Shown here: one piece after another, positions 50,945 through 59,805 of the stretch
Layout of the letters: every line of letters starts with the position of its first letter
How positions within the stretch are numbered: the first letter of the stretch is position 1
Assembly: GCA_050246635.1 (NCBI GenBank)
Contig: JBFWVR010000014.1
Span: 79,303-143,302, forward strand
Length of the DNA: 64,000 nucleotides
Direction: 5' to 3'
From: JBFWVR01 sp050246635
GTDB lineage: Bacteria; Acidobacteriota; Vicinamibacteria; Vicinamibacterales; UBA2999
The notes under the pieces: generated by a model
What the model was told of the DNA's origin: nothing
Database searches by the model: none
Seen by the model: only the letters and a program-made list of their open reading frames with translations
Position numbers and translations under genes: made by a program

Positions 50945-51540
50945 ATGGCTCCCAGGCGCGCGGGTCGGTACGGCCCCGTCCTGCCGGATGCCGCCCCGTC
51001 GGGCGACGAAACGGCCGTTGTCGTGTGCACGTAGTCGCCTTCCGCCGTGCCGTCACCGTCTGCCGCGTTGGCGGCCACGTGGAAGACGACCGGACCGCCG
51101 GACGGAGGCGCGGTCCAGATGAGGGTCCACGACGCCGTGTCCGGAGCCGCGAGCCCCGTGCCCGACGCGTGCTGCCCCACGTACTGGATGCCGTTCTGCG
51201 ACTCCACGGTCAGGTGTTCCGCGTGTGCCGGGCCGGGCGCGAGCCCACCCGCCTGCGCGCCGCCGTCCTCGAACCGCGCGGTCAACTGGAAGCCGCCCAG
51301 TCTCATGCCCGGCCGCGTGAGCGTGAGGGTCAGCGTGTAACGCTCACCAGGCGTGAAGCGATCCGGCACCCCGGCAAGGAGCACCTTGCCGGGGCCGGTG
51401 TTGATCGTGGCCTCGAAGTGGCAGGCATCGCACGCCTGCTCACCGAAGCCGCCGGAGAACCCGGGGGGCGCCCCCTCCGGGTAGCCGTGCGAGGCGACGA
51501 GCCGTATCGCGAGGGCAGCCGCGATCAGCGTGGGGCTCAC
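50833..51540 (-). CDS. Exported CxxCH-containing protein (choice-of-anchor-V-like)
   Basis: 235 residues from GTG 51540, overlapping the stop of the upstream propeller gene by 4 bp (GTGA). An N-terminal hydrophobic leader is followed by CDACH at 37-41, a c-type heme-binding motif, and then a beta-sandwich (RYTLTLTLTRPGMRLGGFQLTARF ... WTLIWTAPPSGGPVVFHVAANAADGDG). This is the Reelin-like 'choice-of-anchor V' pattern, in which the CxxCH often precedes the sandwich. Its 3' end runs 112 bp antisense through the aconitase X small-subunit gene, so the last 37 residues may be non-conserved. Confidence 0.72.
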   Translation of the reverse strand: MSPTLIAAALAIRLVASHGYPEGAPPGFSGGFGEQACDACHFEATINTGPGKVLLAGVPDRFTPGERYTLTLTLTRPGMRLGGFQLTARFEDGGAQAGGLAPGPAHAEHLTVESQNGIQYVGQHASGTGLAAPDTASWTLIWTAPPSGGPVVFHVAANAADGDGTAEGDYVHTTTAVSSPDGAASGRTGPYRPARLGAIYAPAPANRPCSSRTAAPSSSRGQSSGSTSAIGIVTP

Positions 51541-52514
51541 TTCGGGCCTTGCAGCGCGATGCGGCCGACCTTGTTGGCGTCGGTGCCGAACCACATCGCC
51601 CGGGTCTTCTGGTCGAAGACCATGTTGCGGATCGTCCCGCTGACCTCGATGTTCGCGAAGAACTTCTCGCTCGCGGGATCGAACCCGACGAGGCGCTTGC
51701 GTGTGCCGGTTTCCGAGAACCAGATGCGGCCCCGGTCGTCCTTGGTGAGCGCGTAGGGCCGCGCGTCCGCGCCGCCGGGCACCTGCCACTCCTTCACCGC
51801 ACCGGTCTTCGGATCGATGCGGCCGAGCATGCCGCGGGCCTCGTCGCCGTACCAGATGCTGCCGTCGCTCAGGATGTCGAGACGCCTCGATCGGGACGAC
51901 TCGTCCCCTTCCTTGAAGTGCGTCACGGCCAGCGTCTCCGGATCGATCTTCGCGATGACGCCGACACGCAGCAGCGCCACCGTTGGCACCCCCTGCGGAT
52001 CCAGCACGATGCCGTACGGGTTCGATGGCTGCTCGTAGGGCGTCACGAGATCGACTTTCCCGGTCGCGATGTGCAGGCGCCCGACGCGGTTCGAGCCCTG
52101 CGAGGTGAACCAGATGTGGCCCTTCCCGTCGAACACCATCGTGTGCGGGTCACGAGCCTCGCCCGTCATGATCGTCGTGATGGCACCGGTGGCCGGGTCG
52201 AGCCGTCCGATGCGGCCGTTGCGGTTGCCGGCGTACCACACGATGCCGTCCTGCCCGACGATGAGCGTGTGGGGGTTGGTGCCGTCCTCGATCTCGTAGC
52301 GCTTCTGCTGGCCCGTCGCGGGATCCAGGTGGGCGAGGTAGTTGCCCGCCTGTCCGACGAACCAGATCTTGCCGTCGGGCGCGACGGCGGGGTCGCGGGT
52401 GCGCCCGCCCCACTCGACGCTCCACTCCTTGAGATCGAACGTGTCCCCCTGCGCGGCCGCGGGCGGGGACCAGGTGAGCAGAACAGCGATGGCCAGAAGG
52501 ACGATCGTCTTCAC
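51537..52514 (-). CDS. Exported virginiamycin B lyase-like beta-propeller protein
   Basis: 325 residues from GTG 52514, with GGAGGT six bases upstream and a signal peptide (VKTIVLLAIAVLLTWSPPAAA). Seven-bladed Vgb-like repeats follow: GKIWFVGQAGNYLAHLDPAT, GIVWYAGNRNGRIGRLDPATG, GHIWFTSQGSNRVGRLHIAT, GSIWYGDEARGMLGRIDPKT and GRIWFSETGTRKRLVGFDP. Vgb linearises streptogramin antibiotics, but most homologues like this are not resistance enzymes, so I call it only a Vgb-like propeller. It is coupled to the downstream CxxCH protein gene by the 4-bp overlap. Confidence 0.85.
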   Translation of the reverse strand: MKTIVLLAIAVLLTWSPPAAAQGDTFDLKEWSVEWGGRTRDPAVAPDGKIWFVGQAGNYLAHLDPATGQQKRYEIEDGTNPHTLIVGQDGIVWYAGNRNGRIGRLDPATGAITTIMTGEARDPHTMVFDGKGHIWFTSQGSNRVGRLHIATGKVDLVTPYEQPSNPYGIVLDPQGVPTVALLRVGVIAKIDPETLAVTHFKEGDESSRSRRLDILSDGSIWYGDEARGMLGRIDPKTGAVKEWQVPGGADARPYALTKDDRGRIWFSETGTRKRLVGFDPASEKFFANIEVSGTIRNMVFDQKTRAMWFGTDANKVGRIALQGPK

Positions 52515-52678
52515 GCTGACACCTCCAGACAGGGCATTCGTCGATGAGGTACCTACGACTCCGGATAGTAGGCTGTTGACGACGCGGGAATCCGGGAGCC
52601 ACGACGGGCCGAAGCTCAGTCGCTTCAAGGGGTTATGGGCCTCCCACCCACGGGGCCTCCTCATGACACAATCGATCC

Positions 52679-53917
52679 GTGAGACGTTCCGGCACCGCGG
52701 ATCTGCCGCTGCACGGCGGACGTGTGCCCGCCTGGCTCGCCACGCGCATGGCGTCGCTCGGCACGGCCATCGTCGAGACGGTGGTCCACCACTACGGCCG
52801 CCCGGCGCTGCTGGCCCGGTTGAGCGATCCCTTCTGGTTCCAGGCGCTCGGCTCGGTGATGGGCATGGACTGGCACTCCTCCGGCATCACGACGTCGGTG
52901 ATGGGCGCGCTGAAGCGGGGCCTCGCGCCGAAGGCGCACGAGCTGGGCATCCACATCTGCGGCGGACGCGGCAAACAGTCGCGGCGCACACCTGACGAGC
53001 TGCGGGCGCTGGCCGGCACGCTGGGGATGGACGGCGACGCCCTGGTGCGCACGAGCCGCCTCACGGCGCGGGTCGACAACAACGCGGTGGCGGACGGCTT
53101 CCAGATCTACCTCCACGCCTTCATCCTGTCGGCCGACGGCGACTGGGCCGTCGTCCAGCAGGGCATGAACGCGTCGGCCAGGCTGGCGAGACGGTATCAC
53201 TGGCACTCCGCCGCGGTCCGCAGCTTCACCGCCGACCCGCATACCGCGATTGTCGGCGCGAACGCAGGCGTCATCCGGAACCTCGTGGACGGCCGCGCCG
53301 GCCCCGCCCAGGACGCCCTGCTCACCATCGTCCAGGACGATCCCGATCACGTCGTCGCGACGGCTCGGCGGCTGGAGATGCCCGGCCATCACGACGTGCG
53401 GCCGGCCGACGTGCACGCCCGCCGCCTCGGCGCCGTGCTCGCGCTGGCGCACGAACGCGACCTCCACGACTTCGCCGAGCTGCTGCTGCTCGAGCAGCTC
53501 GGCCCCCGCACGCTGCAGTCGCTGGCGCTGATCGCGGAGGTGGTGCACGGCACGCCGACGCGCTTCGACGACCCGGCGCGGTTCTCGTTCGCGCACGGCG
53601 GCAAGGACGGCCACCCGTTCCCGGTGCCGCTGGTGGTCTACGACGAGTCGATTGCGGTGCTGCGCCGCGCCCTGGACGCCGCGCGGCTGGGGCACACCGA
53701 GAAGGTGGACGGGTTCAAGCGCCTCGACGCGTTCACCCGCGCCATCGAACGGCAGCGCACGCCGGAGGCCGACGTGGACGCCGTCGTCGCGCACGAGCGC
53801 CGGATGGCGCCGGCGTACGGCGGACGCACGGTCTTCGACGGCCGCGAGGCGCGGGGGACACGCCGCAACGCGCCCCAGTCCCGCACAGCGGGCCAACTGC
53901 GGCTGTTCGACCGGTAG
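52679..53917 (+). CDS. DUF763 family protein
   Basis: 412 residues from GTG 52679. It opens with MRRSGTADLPLHGGRVPAWL and continues with FQALGSVMGMDWHSSGITTSV, HICGGRGKQSRRTPDEL and IYLHAFILSADGDWAVVQQGM, the pattern of the DUF763 family that is widespread in archaea and thermophilic bacteria. The C-terminus has VVYDESIAVLRRALDAARLG and ends in QLRLF. No catalytic role has been established to my knowledge. It shares a divergent promoter region with the propeller gene. Confidence 0.88.
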   Translation: MRRSGTADLPLHGGRVPAWLATRMASLGTAIVETVVHHYGRPALLARLSDPFWFQALGSVMGMDWHSSGITTSVMGALKRGLAPKAHELGIHICGGRGKQSRRTPDELRALAGTLGMDGDALVRTSRLTARVDNNAVADGFQIYLHAFILSADGDWAVVQQGMNASARLARRYHWHSAAVRSFTADPHTAIVGANAGVIRNLVDGRAGPAQDALLTIVQDDPDHVVATARRLEMPGHHDVRPADVHARRLGAVLALAHERDLHDFAELLLLEQLGPRTLQSLALIAEVVHGTPTRFDDPARFSFAHGGKDGHPFPVPLVVYDESIAVLRRALDAARLGHTEKVDGFKRLDAFTRAIERQRTPEADVDAVVAHERRMAPAYGGRTVFDGREARGTRRNAPQSRTAGQLRLFDR

Positions 53918-53956
53918 GCGTTCCGGCGGCCGGCGAGTCACGTGGCCACACTCCTC

Positions 53957-53985
53957 TTGACAACCTAAAGGTGTCCGGACATCAT
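53957..53985 (+). promoter_or_regulatory. Candidate sigma-70 promoter of the padR/permease 3 operon
   Basis: TTGACA (53957-53962) and CATCAT (53980-53985) are separated by 17 bp and lie 30-60 bp before the padR-like start. CCTAAAGGTG at 53964-53973 within the spacer is repeated as CCTAAAGGAG at 54002-54011, where it forms the ribosome site; the first copy may be part of an autorepression operator. Confidence 0.5.
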
Positions 53986-54015
53986 GGCTCCCTCTTGGCT
54001 TCCTAAAGGAGCGCC

Positions 54016-54342
54016 ATGGACAAGCTGGACATCCCGCAGGGCACGCTCGACCTGATGATCCTGACGATCCTCTCCCGCGAGCCCCTGCACGGGTACGGCA
54101 TCTCGCTGCGGCTGGCCACGCTCAGCCACAACCACTTCCAGGTCAATCCCGGTTCGCTGTTTCCGTCGCTCTACCGCCTCGAGCAGGACGGCAAGCTGAA
54201 GGCGGAGTGGCGGCCGACGGAGAACAACCGCCGCGCCAAGTACTACGGGCTCACCGCCGCCGGGCGACGGCAGCTCGAGCGGCACCGCGAACGGTGGGAG
54301 CGCGCCTCGTTTGCCGTGACCAGCGTGCTGGAGGGCGCATGA
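54016..54342 (+). CDS. PadR-family transcriptional regulator
   Basis: 108 residues from ATG 54016, preceded by AAAGGAG. The winged-helix pattern is DKLDIPQGTLDLMILTILSR, EPLHGYGISLRLATLS, then VNPGSLFPSLYRLEQDGKLKAEW and KYYGLTAAGRRQL. It is a paralogue of the PadR at 17255 and also sits directly before an ADOP permease, with an ATGA overlap (54339-54342). It probably represses this operon from the promoter at 53957-53985; the inducer is unknown. Confidence 0.92.
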   Translation: MDKLDIPQGTLDLMILTILSREPLHGYGISLRLATLSHNHFQVNPGSLFPSLYRLEQDGKLKAEWRPTENNRRAKYYGLTAAGRRQLERHRERWERASFAVTSVLEGA

Positions 54343-56984
54343 CGCTGCTCCACCGTCTCGCGTCGATCCTCCGCTGGATGTTCCGTCGCGACGAGGCCGA
54401 GGACGATCTCGACGCCGAGCTGCGTGCGTTCGTCGAGATGGCCGCCGCCGACAGGATGCGCGACGGGGTGCCGGCCGACGAAGCCCGGCGACTCGCGGTG
54501 CTGCACCTCGGCGGTGTCGAACAGGCCAAGGAGCGCGTGCGGGCCGGGCGCCACGGCTCCTGGCTCGACGACTTCGGCCGCGACGTGCGCCACGGCGTGC
54601 GCACCTGTCTTGCGAATCCCGGGTTCAGCGCCGTGGTCGTGGTGACGCTGGCGCTGGCCGTTGGCGCGACGACCGCCGTGTTCACGATTGTCGATGGCGT
54701 GTTGCTCCGCCCGCTGCCGTATCGTGATCCTGACCGGCTGGTGACGATCTCCTACGGGCACGAGGGCCGCGTCTCGCCCTGGCTCTCGCCTCCGAACGTG
54801 CGCGACTACGTGGGCCCGAGCGGCGCGTTCACCGAGGCCGCGGCCGTGAGACCCACGACCGCCAGCCTGACGGGTGCCGGCGAGCCGGAGCGACTCGCGG
54901 GCGCGAGGGTCTCCTGGAACTACTTCAGGCTGCTCGGCGCGCCGATGGCGCTTGGTCGTGCGTTTGCCGAAGACGATGGGCGGGGTGACGGCCGCCAGGT
55001 CGTGCTGTCCGACGGACTCTGGCGGCGCCGGTTCGGCGGTCGCCCGGACGTGGTGAACTCGACCGCGACACTCGACGGCCACGATGTCACCATCATCGGC
55101 GTTGCGCCTGCGACCGTGCGGTTCCCCCCCGCGGCCGAGTTCTGGCAGCCCCTCATCTTCACGCCCGCCGACCTGGCGTCGACCGCGCGGGGTGCGCAAT
55201 CGGTGCAGGTGCTGGCCCGCCTGAAGGACACCGTCTCGCCCGCGGAGGCGACGACGGCGCTGCAGACGATGGCCGACCGCCTCGCCGTGGCCTTCCCCGA
55301 GAGCGAGAAGAACGCCACGGTCCTGGCCACGCCGATGCACGAGCGGATCGTGGGCGACCTGCGCCCGACCGTCCTGACGCTCTTCGGTTCGGTCGTGCTG
55401 GTGCTGCTCGTCGCCTGCGCGAACGTCGCCAGTCTCCTCCTGGTGCGTGGGCAGGCTCGCGCTCGCGAAGTGGCGGTCCGGGCGGCGCTCGGCGCCAGCC
55501 GGCGCCGGCTGGTGGCCCAGTTCCTGACGGAGAGCCTCGTGCTCGGCACCGTCGGTGGCGTGACCGGCGCCGGCGTGGCCGCCGCGACCGTCCGTGCGGT
55601 GGTGGCCCTCGGACCAGCTTCTCTGTCGCGCCTGCCGGCGTTATCCGTCGACCTGCGGGCCCTGGCGCTGTGCCTGGCAATGGCGTTCGTGACGACCATC
55701 GCGTGTGGGCTCGCGCCTGCGCTGGCGGTGTCGCGCCGGTCGATGGAGGGTGGGTTCCCCTTGAGCAGCCGCCGCACGGTGGGCGCGATCGGCACACGGG
55801 CCCGCCGGATCTTCGTCGTGTCGGAACTGGCAGGCGCCGCGATGCTGCTGGTGGTCGCCGGCCTGCTGATGCGGAGCTACGTGCAACTCCAGCACGTCGA
55901 CCCGGGATTCGACCCCGCCAACGTGACGACGTTCACGCTCGCGCTGCCAGCGGCCCGGTATGCGGATCCCACGCGGCCGCGCACGTTCGTCTCGTCGCTG
56001 CTCTCACGGCTGGGCGGGGAGCCGGGTGTCGAGGGAGCCGCGGTGGCCATGGGCCTGCCCTTCACCAGCGATCTCAACACCATCACGGGCTTTCGCCACG
56101 AAGGCCAGCCGGAGCCGGACTCCGCATCGAAGCCCACCGCATCCCTGCGGGTCGTCAGCTCCGACTACTTCCGGTTGATGAGGATACCGGTCCGGAGGGG
56201 CCGGTCCTTCGACGCGCGCGACACGCCGGCCGGTCCGGATGTGGTGCTGATCAACGAGCAGACGGCACGGCGGTACTTTCCGGATCAGGACCCCATCGGG
56301 CAGCAGATCCGGATCAGCGCGAAGGCGGCGGGCGATGCCAAGGGCCCCAAGACGATCATCGGCGTCGTCGGTGACATCAAGTACGGAGGGCTCGACGAAC
56401 AGACGCCGGCCGAGCTCTACCTGGCGTACGAGCAGCACCCGGTCGACACCTTCTCCGTCGTGGTGCGCGCCGCGGCGGGACACGCCGTGTCGCTCGCTTC
56501 GGTGCGACAGGGCGTGGCCGGCCTCGATCCGCTGCTCCCGCTCGCCAACGTCGCGGATGTCCCGGCGCTGGTCGACAGATCGCTCGCGGAACGCCGCTTC
56601 ACGACGCTCGTGATCCTGACCTTCGCGGCCATGGCTGCGGCGCTTGCCGTCATCGGCGTGTACGGGCTCCTCGCGTACCTCGTCTCCCAGCGACGAGGCG
56701 AAGTCGGTCTGCGCCTGGCCGTCGGGGCCGCCCCCTCCGACATCGTCTGGCTGTTCGTCCGCGAGGGCGCAGCGCTGACGGTCGTCGGCCTGACGGCCGG
56801 ACTCGTGGGTGCCCTTGCGGCCGGCCGCATGGTGGCGACGCTGCTGTTCGGCGTCACACCGGCCGACCCGGCGACGCTCGCGGCTGTGGTCGGCCTCCTG
56901 GCCGGAGCCGCCGCGTGCGCGACCTACCTGCCGGCGCGACGGGCCGCCGGCGTCGACCCGAACGAGATCCTCAAGGCCGAGTAG
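54339..56984 (+). CDS. Large ADOP-type ABC permease 3
   Basis: 881 residues, translationally coupled to padR. The prefix domain (DEAEDDLDAELRAFVEMAAADRMRDG ... EARRLAVLHLGG) precedes two MacB_PCD/FtsX halves with helices at about 95-118 (FSAVVVVTLALAVGATTAVFTIV), in the middle (VLTLFGSVVLVLLVACANVASLLL) and at the end (ILTFAAMAAALAVIGVYGLLAYLV). The canonical CANVASLL and GASRRRLVAQFLTES blocks are present. No ATPase lies beside it. It resembles permease 1 in layout and operon context. Confidence 0.9.
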   Translation: MTLLHRLASILRWMFRRDEAEDDLDAELRAFVEMAAADRMRDGVPADEARRLAVLHLGGVEQAKERVRAGRHGSWLDDFGRDVRHGVRTCLANPGFSAVVVVTLALAVGATTAVFTIVDGVLLRPLPYRDPDRLVTISYGHEGRVSPWLSPPNVRDYVGPSGAFTEAAAVRPTTASLTGAGEPERLAGARVSWNYFRLLGAPMALGRAFAEDDGRGDGRQVVLSDGLWRRRFGGRPDVVNSTATLDGHDVTIIGVAPATVRFPPAAEFWQPLIFTPADLASTARGAQSVQVLARLKDTVSPAEATTALQTMADRLAVAFPESEKNATVLATPMHERIVGDLRPTVLTLFGSVVLVLLVACANVASLLLVRGQARAREVAVRAALGASRRRLVAQFLTESLVLGTVGGVTGAGVAAATVRAVVALGPASLSRLPALSVDLRALALCLAMAFVTTIACGLAPALAVSRRSMEGGFPLSSRRTVGAIGTRARRIFVVSELAGAAMLLVVAGLLMRSYVQLQHVDPGFDPANVTTFTLALPAARYADPTRPRTFVSSLLSRLGGEPGVEGAAVAMGLPFTSDLNTITGFRHEGQPEPDSASKPTASLRVVSSDYFRLMRIPVRRGRSFDARDTPAGPDVVLINEQTARRYFPDQDPIGQQIRISAKAAGDAKGPKTIIGVVGDIKYGGLDEQTPAELYLAYEQHPVDTFSVVVRAAAGHAVSLASVRQGVAGLDPLLPLANVADVPALVDRSLAERRFTTLVILTFAAMAAALAVIGVYGLLAYLVSQRRGEVGLRLAVGAAPSDIVWLFVREGAALTVVGLTAGLVGALAAGRMVATLLFGVTPADPATLAAVVGLLAGAAACATYLPARRAAGVDPNEILKAE

Positions 56985-57022
56985 CCGGGGATCCGGACGC
57001 GGCGTTCGCCTCGGACCCGGCT
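56983..57022 (+). terminator. Possible hairpin overlapping the end of permease 3
   Basis: AGCCGGG (56983-56989) is complementary to CCCGGCT (57016-57022); the outer stem begins inside the TAG stop codon. The long loop contains a further short TCCG/CGGA pairing. Confidence 0.3.
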
Positions 57023-57239
57023 CACGCGACTGTGGTCGCACCCGCCCGAGTCGCGTCACGATGCGCGGGCGTATCCGGGCCTGGCCCTCTCCTCAGGTCG
57101 ATGATCCGGGAAGCCAGCCGCCCGGATCCCGATCGTGTTGCCGTGAGCTGCTCGAGCTGGTGCACGCTTCGGGCCGGGAGCCCGGTCACGTCACGCGGGC
57201 CGCCCCCCAGACGTCGACGAGAGGAGATCCGCCAGATAT

Positions 57240-57310
57240 CCGTGTTCCCCTGTTCTCCGTGTCCTCCGTGTGCTCCGTGTCCTCCGTGTGCTCCGTGTTC
57301 TCCGTGTCCC
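57240..57310. repeat. Tandem CCGTGTGCT/CCGTGTCCT nonamer tract
   Basis: About seven 9-bp units of the form TCCGTGTNC lie 35-105 bp upstream of the CocE-type gene start, in a 360-bp gap after permease 3 that has no other recognisable feature. The unit is the same family as at 24030-24408 and 30150-30236. Confidence 0.85.
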
Positions 57311-57344
57311 GGGAATGGGCGTAAGATGCGCGGGGAGTGTCGCC

Positions 57345-59315
57345 ATGCTTTCACTGACCCGCCGTCATCTGGTTCCCTTCGCGTTCATTGCCGCCTTCAG
57401 CACCGCGCTGCCAGCCCAGCAGGGCACGCTCACGCCGGCCGAGATGCAGCGGCGCCGCGATCTGGAAGCCCGGCTCCAGGAGATTGCCGTCGTGCAGCGA
57501 CGCGTCATGATCCCGATGAAGGACGGCGTGCGGCTCGCGACCGACATCTATTACCCGAAGGAGCGCACGGGCCCGGTGCCCGCCATCTTCGTCAAGACGC
57601 CCTACAACATGAACTTCTGGGACGTGCGTAACGGCGTCCCGGCCGACATGTCGCGCATCGTCGAGGCCATCGAGCGGGGGTACGCCTACGTCGGCCAGAA
57701 CGAGCGTGGGCACTTCTACTCCGAGGGCAACTACGACATCCTCGGCGCGCCGATCACGGACGGCTACCAGACCATCGACTACCTGACGAAGCAGCCGTGG
57801 TCGAACGGCAAGGTCGGCACGACCGGCTGTTCCTCGACCGCCGAGTGGCAACCCGCGGTGGCGTCGCTCAACCACCCCGGCTTCGCGGCAATGAACGTCC
57901 AGGGCTTTGGTGCCGGTGTCGGCAGGATGGGCCCGTACTGGGAGCAGGGCAACTGGTATCGCGGCGGCGCGATGCAGATGCTGTTCATCACCTGGATCTA
58001 CGGCGAGCAGAACCAGGTGCGCCCGATGTTCCCGCGCGACACGCCGCAGGAGGACCTGGTGGCGGCCGGCCGGCTGTTCGACCTGGCGCCGCGTATGCCC
58101 CCGGTGGATTGGGACAAGGCGCTGTGGCACCTGCCGACACAGGACATCATCAAGTCCGTGGACGGCCCGAAGGGCATCTTCGCCGACCGGATGCCGGTCG
58201 AGACCGGCGGCATGATGCAGCAGCGTGAGCCCTCGTCTGCCGCGTGGCGCAAGGGCGGGTTGTGGCACGACGACATGCCGCTGAACCTGCCGGGGCTGTG
58301 GTTCATGTCGTGGTACGACGTGTCGGTCGGCCCGAACCTCGAGGGCTACAACTACGTCCGCCGCACCGCGCGCGAGCCGTTCAGGGACCAGCAGTGGGCC
58401 ATCATCGCCCCCGTGGCGCACTGCGCCTACACCCGCGCCACCGAGGACACCATCGTCGGCGAGCGCAGCATGGGCGACGCGCGGCTCGACTACAACGAGA
58501 TCGTCTACAGCTTCTTCGACAAGTTCCTGAAGGGCGAGGCCAACGGGCGCATCGAGCAGCAGGCGCGCGTGACCTACTACACGATGGGCGCCAACAAGTG
58601 GCAGACGTCGGACGTCTGGCCGCCGGCGGCCGCCGAGCCGATGACGTTCCACCTGTCGAGTGGCGGCAAGGCGAACTCGCTGACCGGTGACGGCCGCCTG
58701 GTGATGGCGCCACCCGAGGTGGACGCGCCGGACACGTTCACCTACGACCCGATGAACCCCGTGCTCTCGTACGGCGGCAACGTCTGCTGCACGGGCAATG
58801 CCGTCCAGGCCGGCTCGTTCGACCAGCGGCGCATGGAAGCGCGCAACGACATCCTCGTCTACACCTCGGACCCGTTCGAGGACGGCCTCGAGCTGAGCGG
58901 CCCGATCGTGCCGACGCTCTACGTCTCGTCGGACGCGAAGGACACCGACTTCACGGTGAAGGTCCTCGACGTCTATCCCGACGGCCGCGCCTACAACCTG
59001 GACGAGTCGATCCAGCGCATGCGGTATCGCGAGGGCTACGACAAGCGGGTCTGGATGGAGAAGGGCCAGGTCTACAAGGTCACGCTCCAGCCCCTCAACA
59101 CGAGCAACTACTTCCTGCCCGGCCACCGGCTCCGCATCGAGGTGTCGAGCAGCAACTTCCCCCGGTTCGACAGGAACCTCAACACCGGCGGCCACAACTT
59201 CGACGAGTCGAAGGGCGTCGTGGCCACCAACAGCGTGCACCACTCGACGGAGTACCCGTCCAGCATCACCATCAGCGTGGTGCCGGCCGCACGCAGTTCC
59301 CTCGCGCGGCGTTAG
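57345..59315 (+). CDS. Exported CocE/NonD-type hydrolase
   Basis: 656 residues from ATG 57345 with GGGGAG upstream; frames open further upstream only through the repeat tract. A signal peptide (HLVPFAFIAAFSTALPAQ) precedes an alpha/beta hydrolase of the X-Pro dipeptidyl-peptidase (S15)/CocE class: VMIPMKDGVRLATDIYYPK, the nucleophile region VGTTGCSSTAEWQ with Ser163 as probable catalytic serine, and APVAHCAYTRATEDT for the histidine. The C-terminal jelly roll (YVSSDAKDTDFTVKVLDVYPDG ... FLPGHRLRIEVSSSNFPRFDRN) is the X-Pro C-terminal domain. It probably cleaves esters or acyl-peptides in the periplasm. Confidence 0.9.
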   Translation: MLSLTRRHLVPFAFIAAFSTALPAQQGTLTPAEMQRRRDLEARLQEIAVVQRRVMIPMKDGVRLATDIYYPKERTGPVPAIFVKTPYNMNFWDVRNGVPADMSRIVEAIERGYAYVGQNERGHFYSEGNYDILGAPITDGYQTIDYLTKQPWSNGKVGTTGCSSTAEWQPAVASLNHPGFAAMNVQGFGAGVGRMGPYWEQGNWYRGGAMQMLFITWIYGEQNQVRPMFPRDTPQEDLVAAGRLFDLAPRMPPVDWDKALWHLPTQDIIKSVDGPKGIFADRMPVETGGMMQQREPSSAAWRKGGLWHDDMPLNLPGLWFMSWYDVSVGPNLEGYNYVRRTAREPFRDQQWAIIAPVAHCAYTRATEDTIVGERSMGDARLDYNEIVYSFFDKFLKGEANGRIEQQARVTYYTMGANKWQTSDVWPPAAAEPMTFHLSSGGKANSLTGDGRLVMAPPEVDAPDTFTYDPMNPVLSYGGNVCCTGNAVQAGSFDQRRMEARNDILVYTSDPFEDGLELSGPIVPTLYVSSDAKDTDFTVKVLDVYPDGRAYNLDESIQRMRYREGYDKRVWMEKGQVYKVTLQPLNTSNYFLPGHRLRIEVSSSNFPRFDRNLNTGGHNFDESKGVVATNSVHHSTEYPSSITISVVPAARSSLARR

Positions 59316-59340
59316 GCACGCCGTCGCACTGTTCGTGCTC

Positions 59341-59367
59341 GCCCGCCCGCGCGCCCTGCGGGCGGGC
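59341..59367 (+). terminator. Perfect 10-bp GC hairpin after the CocE-type gene
   Basis: GCCCGCCCGC (59341-59350) and GCGGGCGGGC (59358-59367) flank a seven-base loop, 26 bp past the stop codon. No U-tract follows. Confidence 0.6.
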
Positions 59368-59416
59368 ATCACACCGCGCCGCCAAACGCGTGCGTTCGGA
59401 GGTTCGTGTCCCCATC

Positions 59417-59770
59417 ATGGCGAAACACCGCATCTTCACCATGGCCTTCTCCCGGGTCTACCCGGCGCTCGTCGCCAAGGCAGAGAAAAAGGGCCGCACC
59501 AAAGCCGAGGTCGACCAGGTCTTCACCTGGCTTACGGGGTACGACAAGGCCGGCCTCGAGGCCCTGCTCGCGAACAACACCGACATCGAGACGATGTTCG
59601 CCGAGGCGCCCCGCATGAACCCAGATCGGAAGCTCATCACCGGCGTCGTCTGCGGCGTGCGTGTCGAGGAGATCGAGGACCCGACGATGCGGGAGATCCG
59701 GTATCTCGACAAGCTGGTCGACGAGCTGGCGAAGGGGAAGGCGATGGCGAAGATCTTGCGTACGCCGTGA
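59417..59770 (+). CDS. DUF2200 family protein
   Basis: 117 residues from ATG 59417, the family start (MAKHRIFTMAFSRVYPALVA), rather than the more upstream frame beginning at 59390. It continues AEKKGRTKAEVDQVFTWLTGY and ends in KLVDELAKGKAMAKILRTP, all typical of DUF2200, a small cytosolic family of unknown function. The 3' 65 bp recur in decayed form at 61374-61437, about 1.6 kb away. It converges on the CPBP gene. Confidence 0.88.
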   Translation: MAKHRIFTMAFSRVYPALVAKAEKKGRTKAEVDQVFTWLTGYDKAGLEALLANNTDIETMFAEAPRMNPDRKLITGVVCGVRVEEIEDPTMREIRYLDKLVDELAKGKAMAKILRTP

Positions 59771-59805
59771 GCGGCCCCGTCGGCGCTCCTCGGCGCACGC
59801 AGCCC

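Noticed and set aside
51537..52514. Streptogramin (virginiamycin) resistance gene
   Set aside because: Only the propeller fold is supported. Exported acidobacterial homologues of this family are common, and nothing in the context indicates antibiotic resistance.
57270..57344. CocE-type gene starting inside the CCGTGT repeat
   Set aside because: The extension would be repeats of LRV from the repeat tract; ATG 57345 has a ribosome site and starts a signal peptide.
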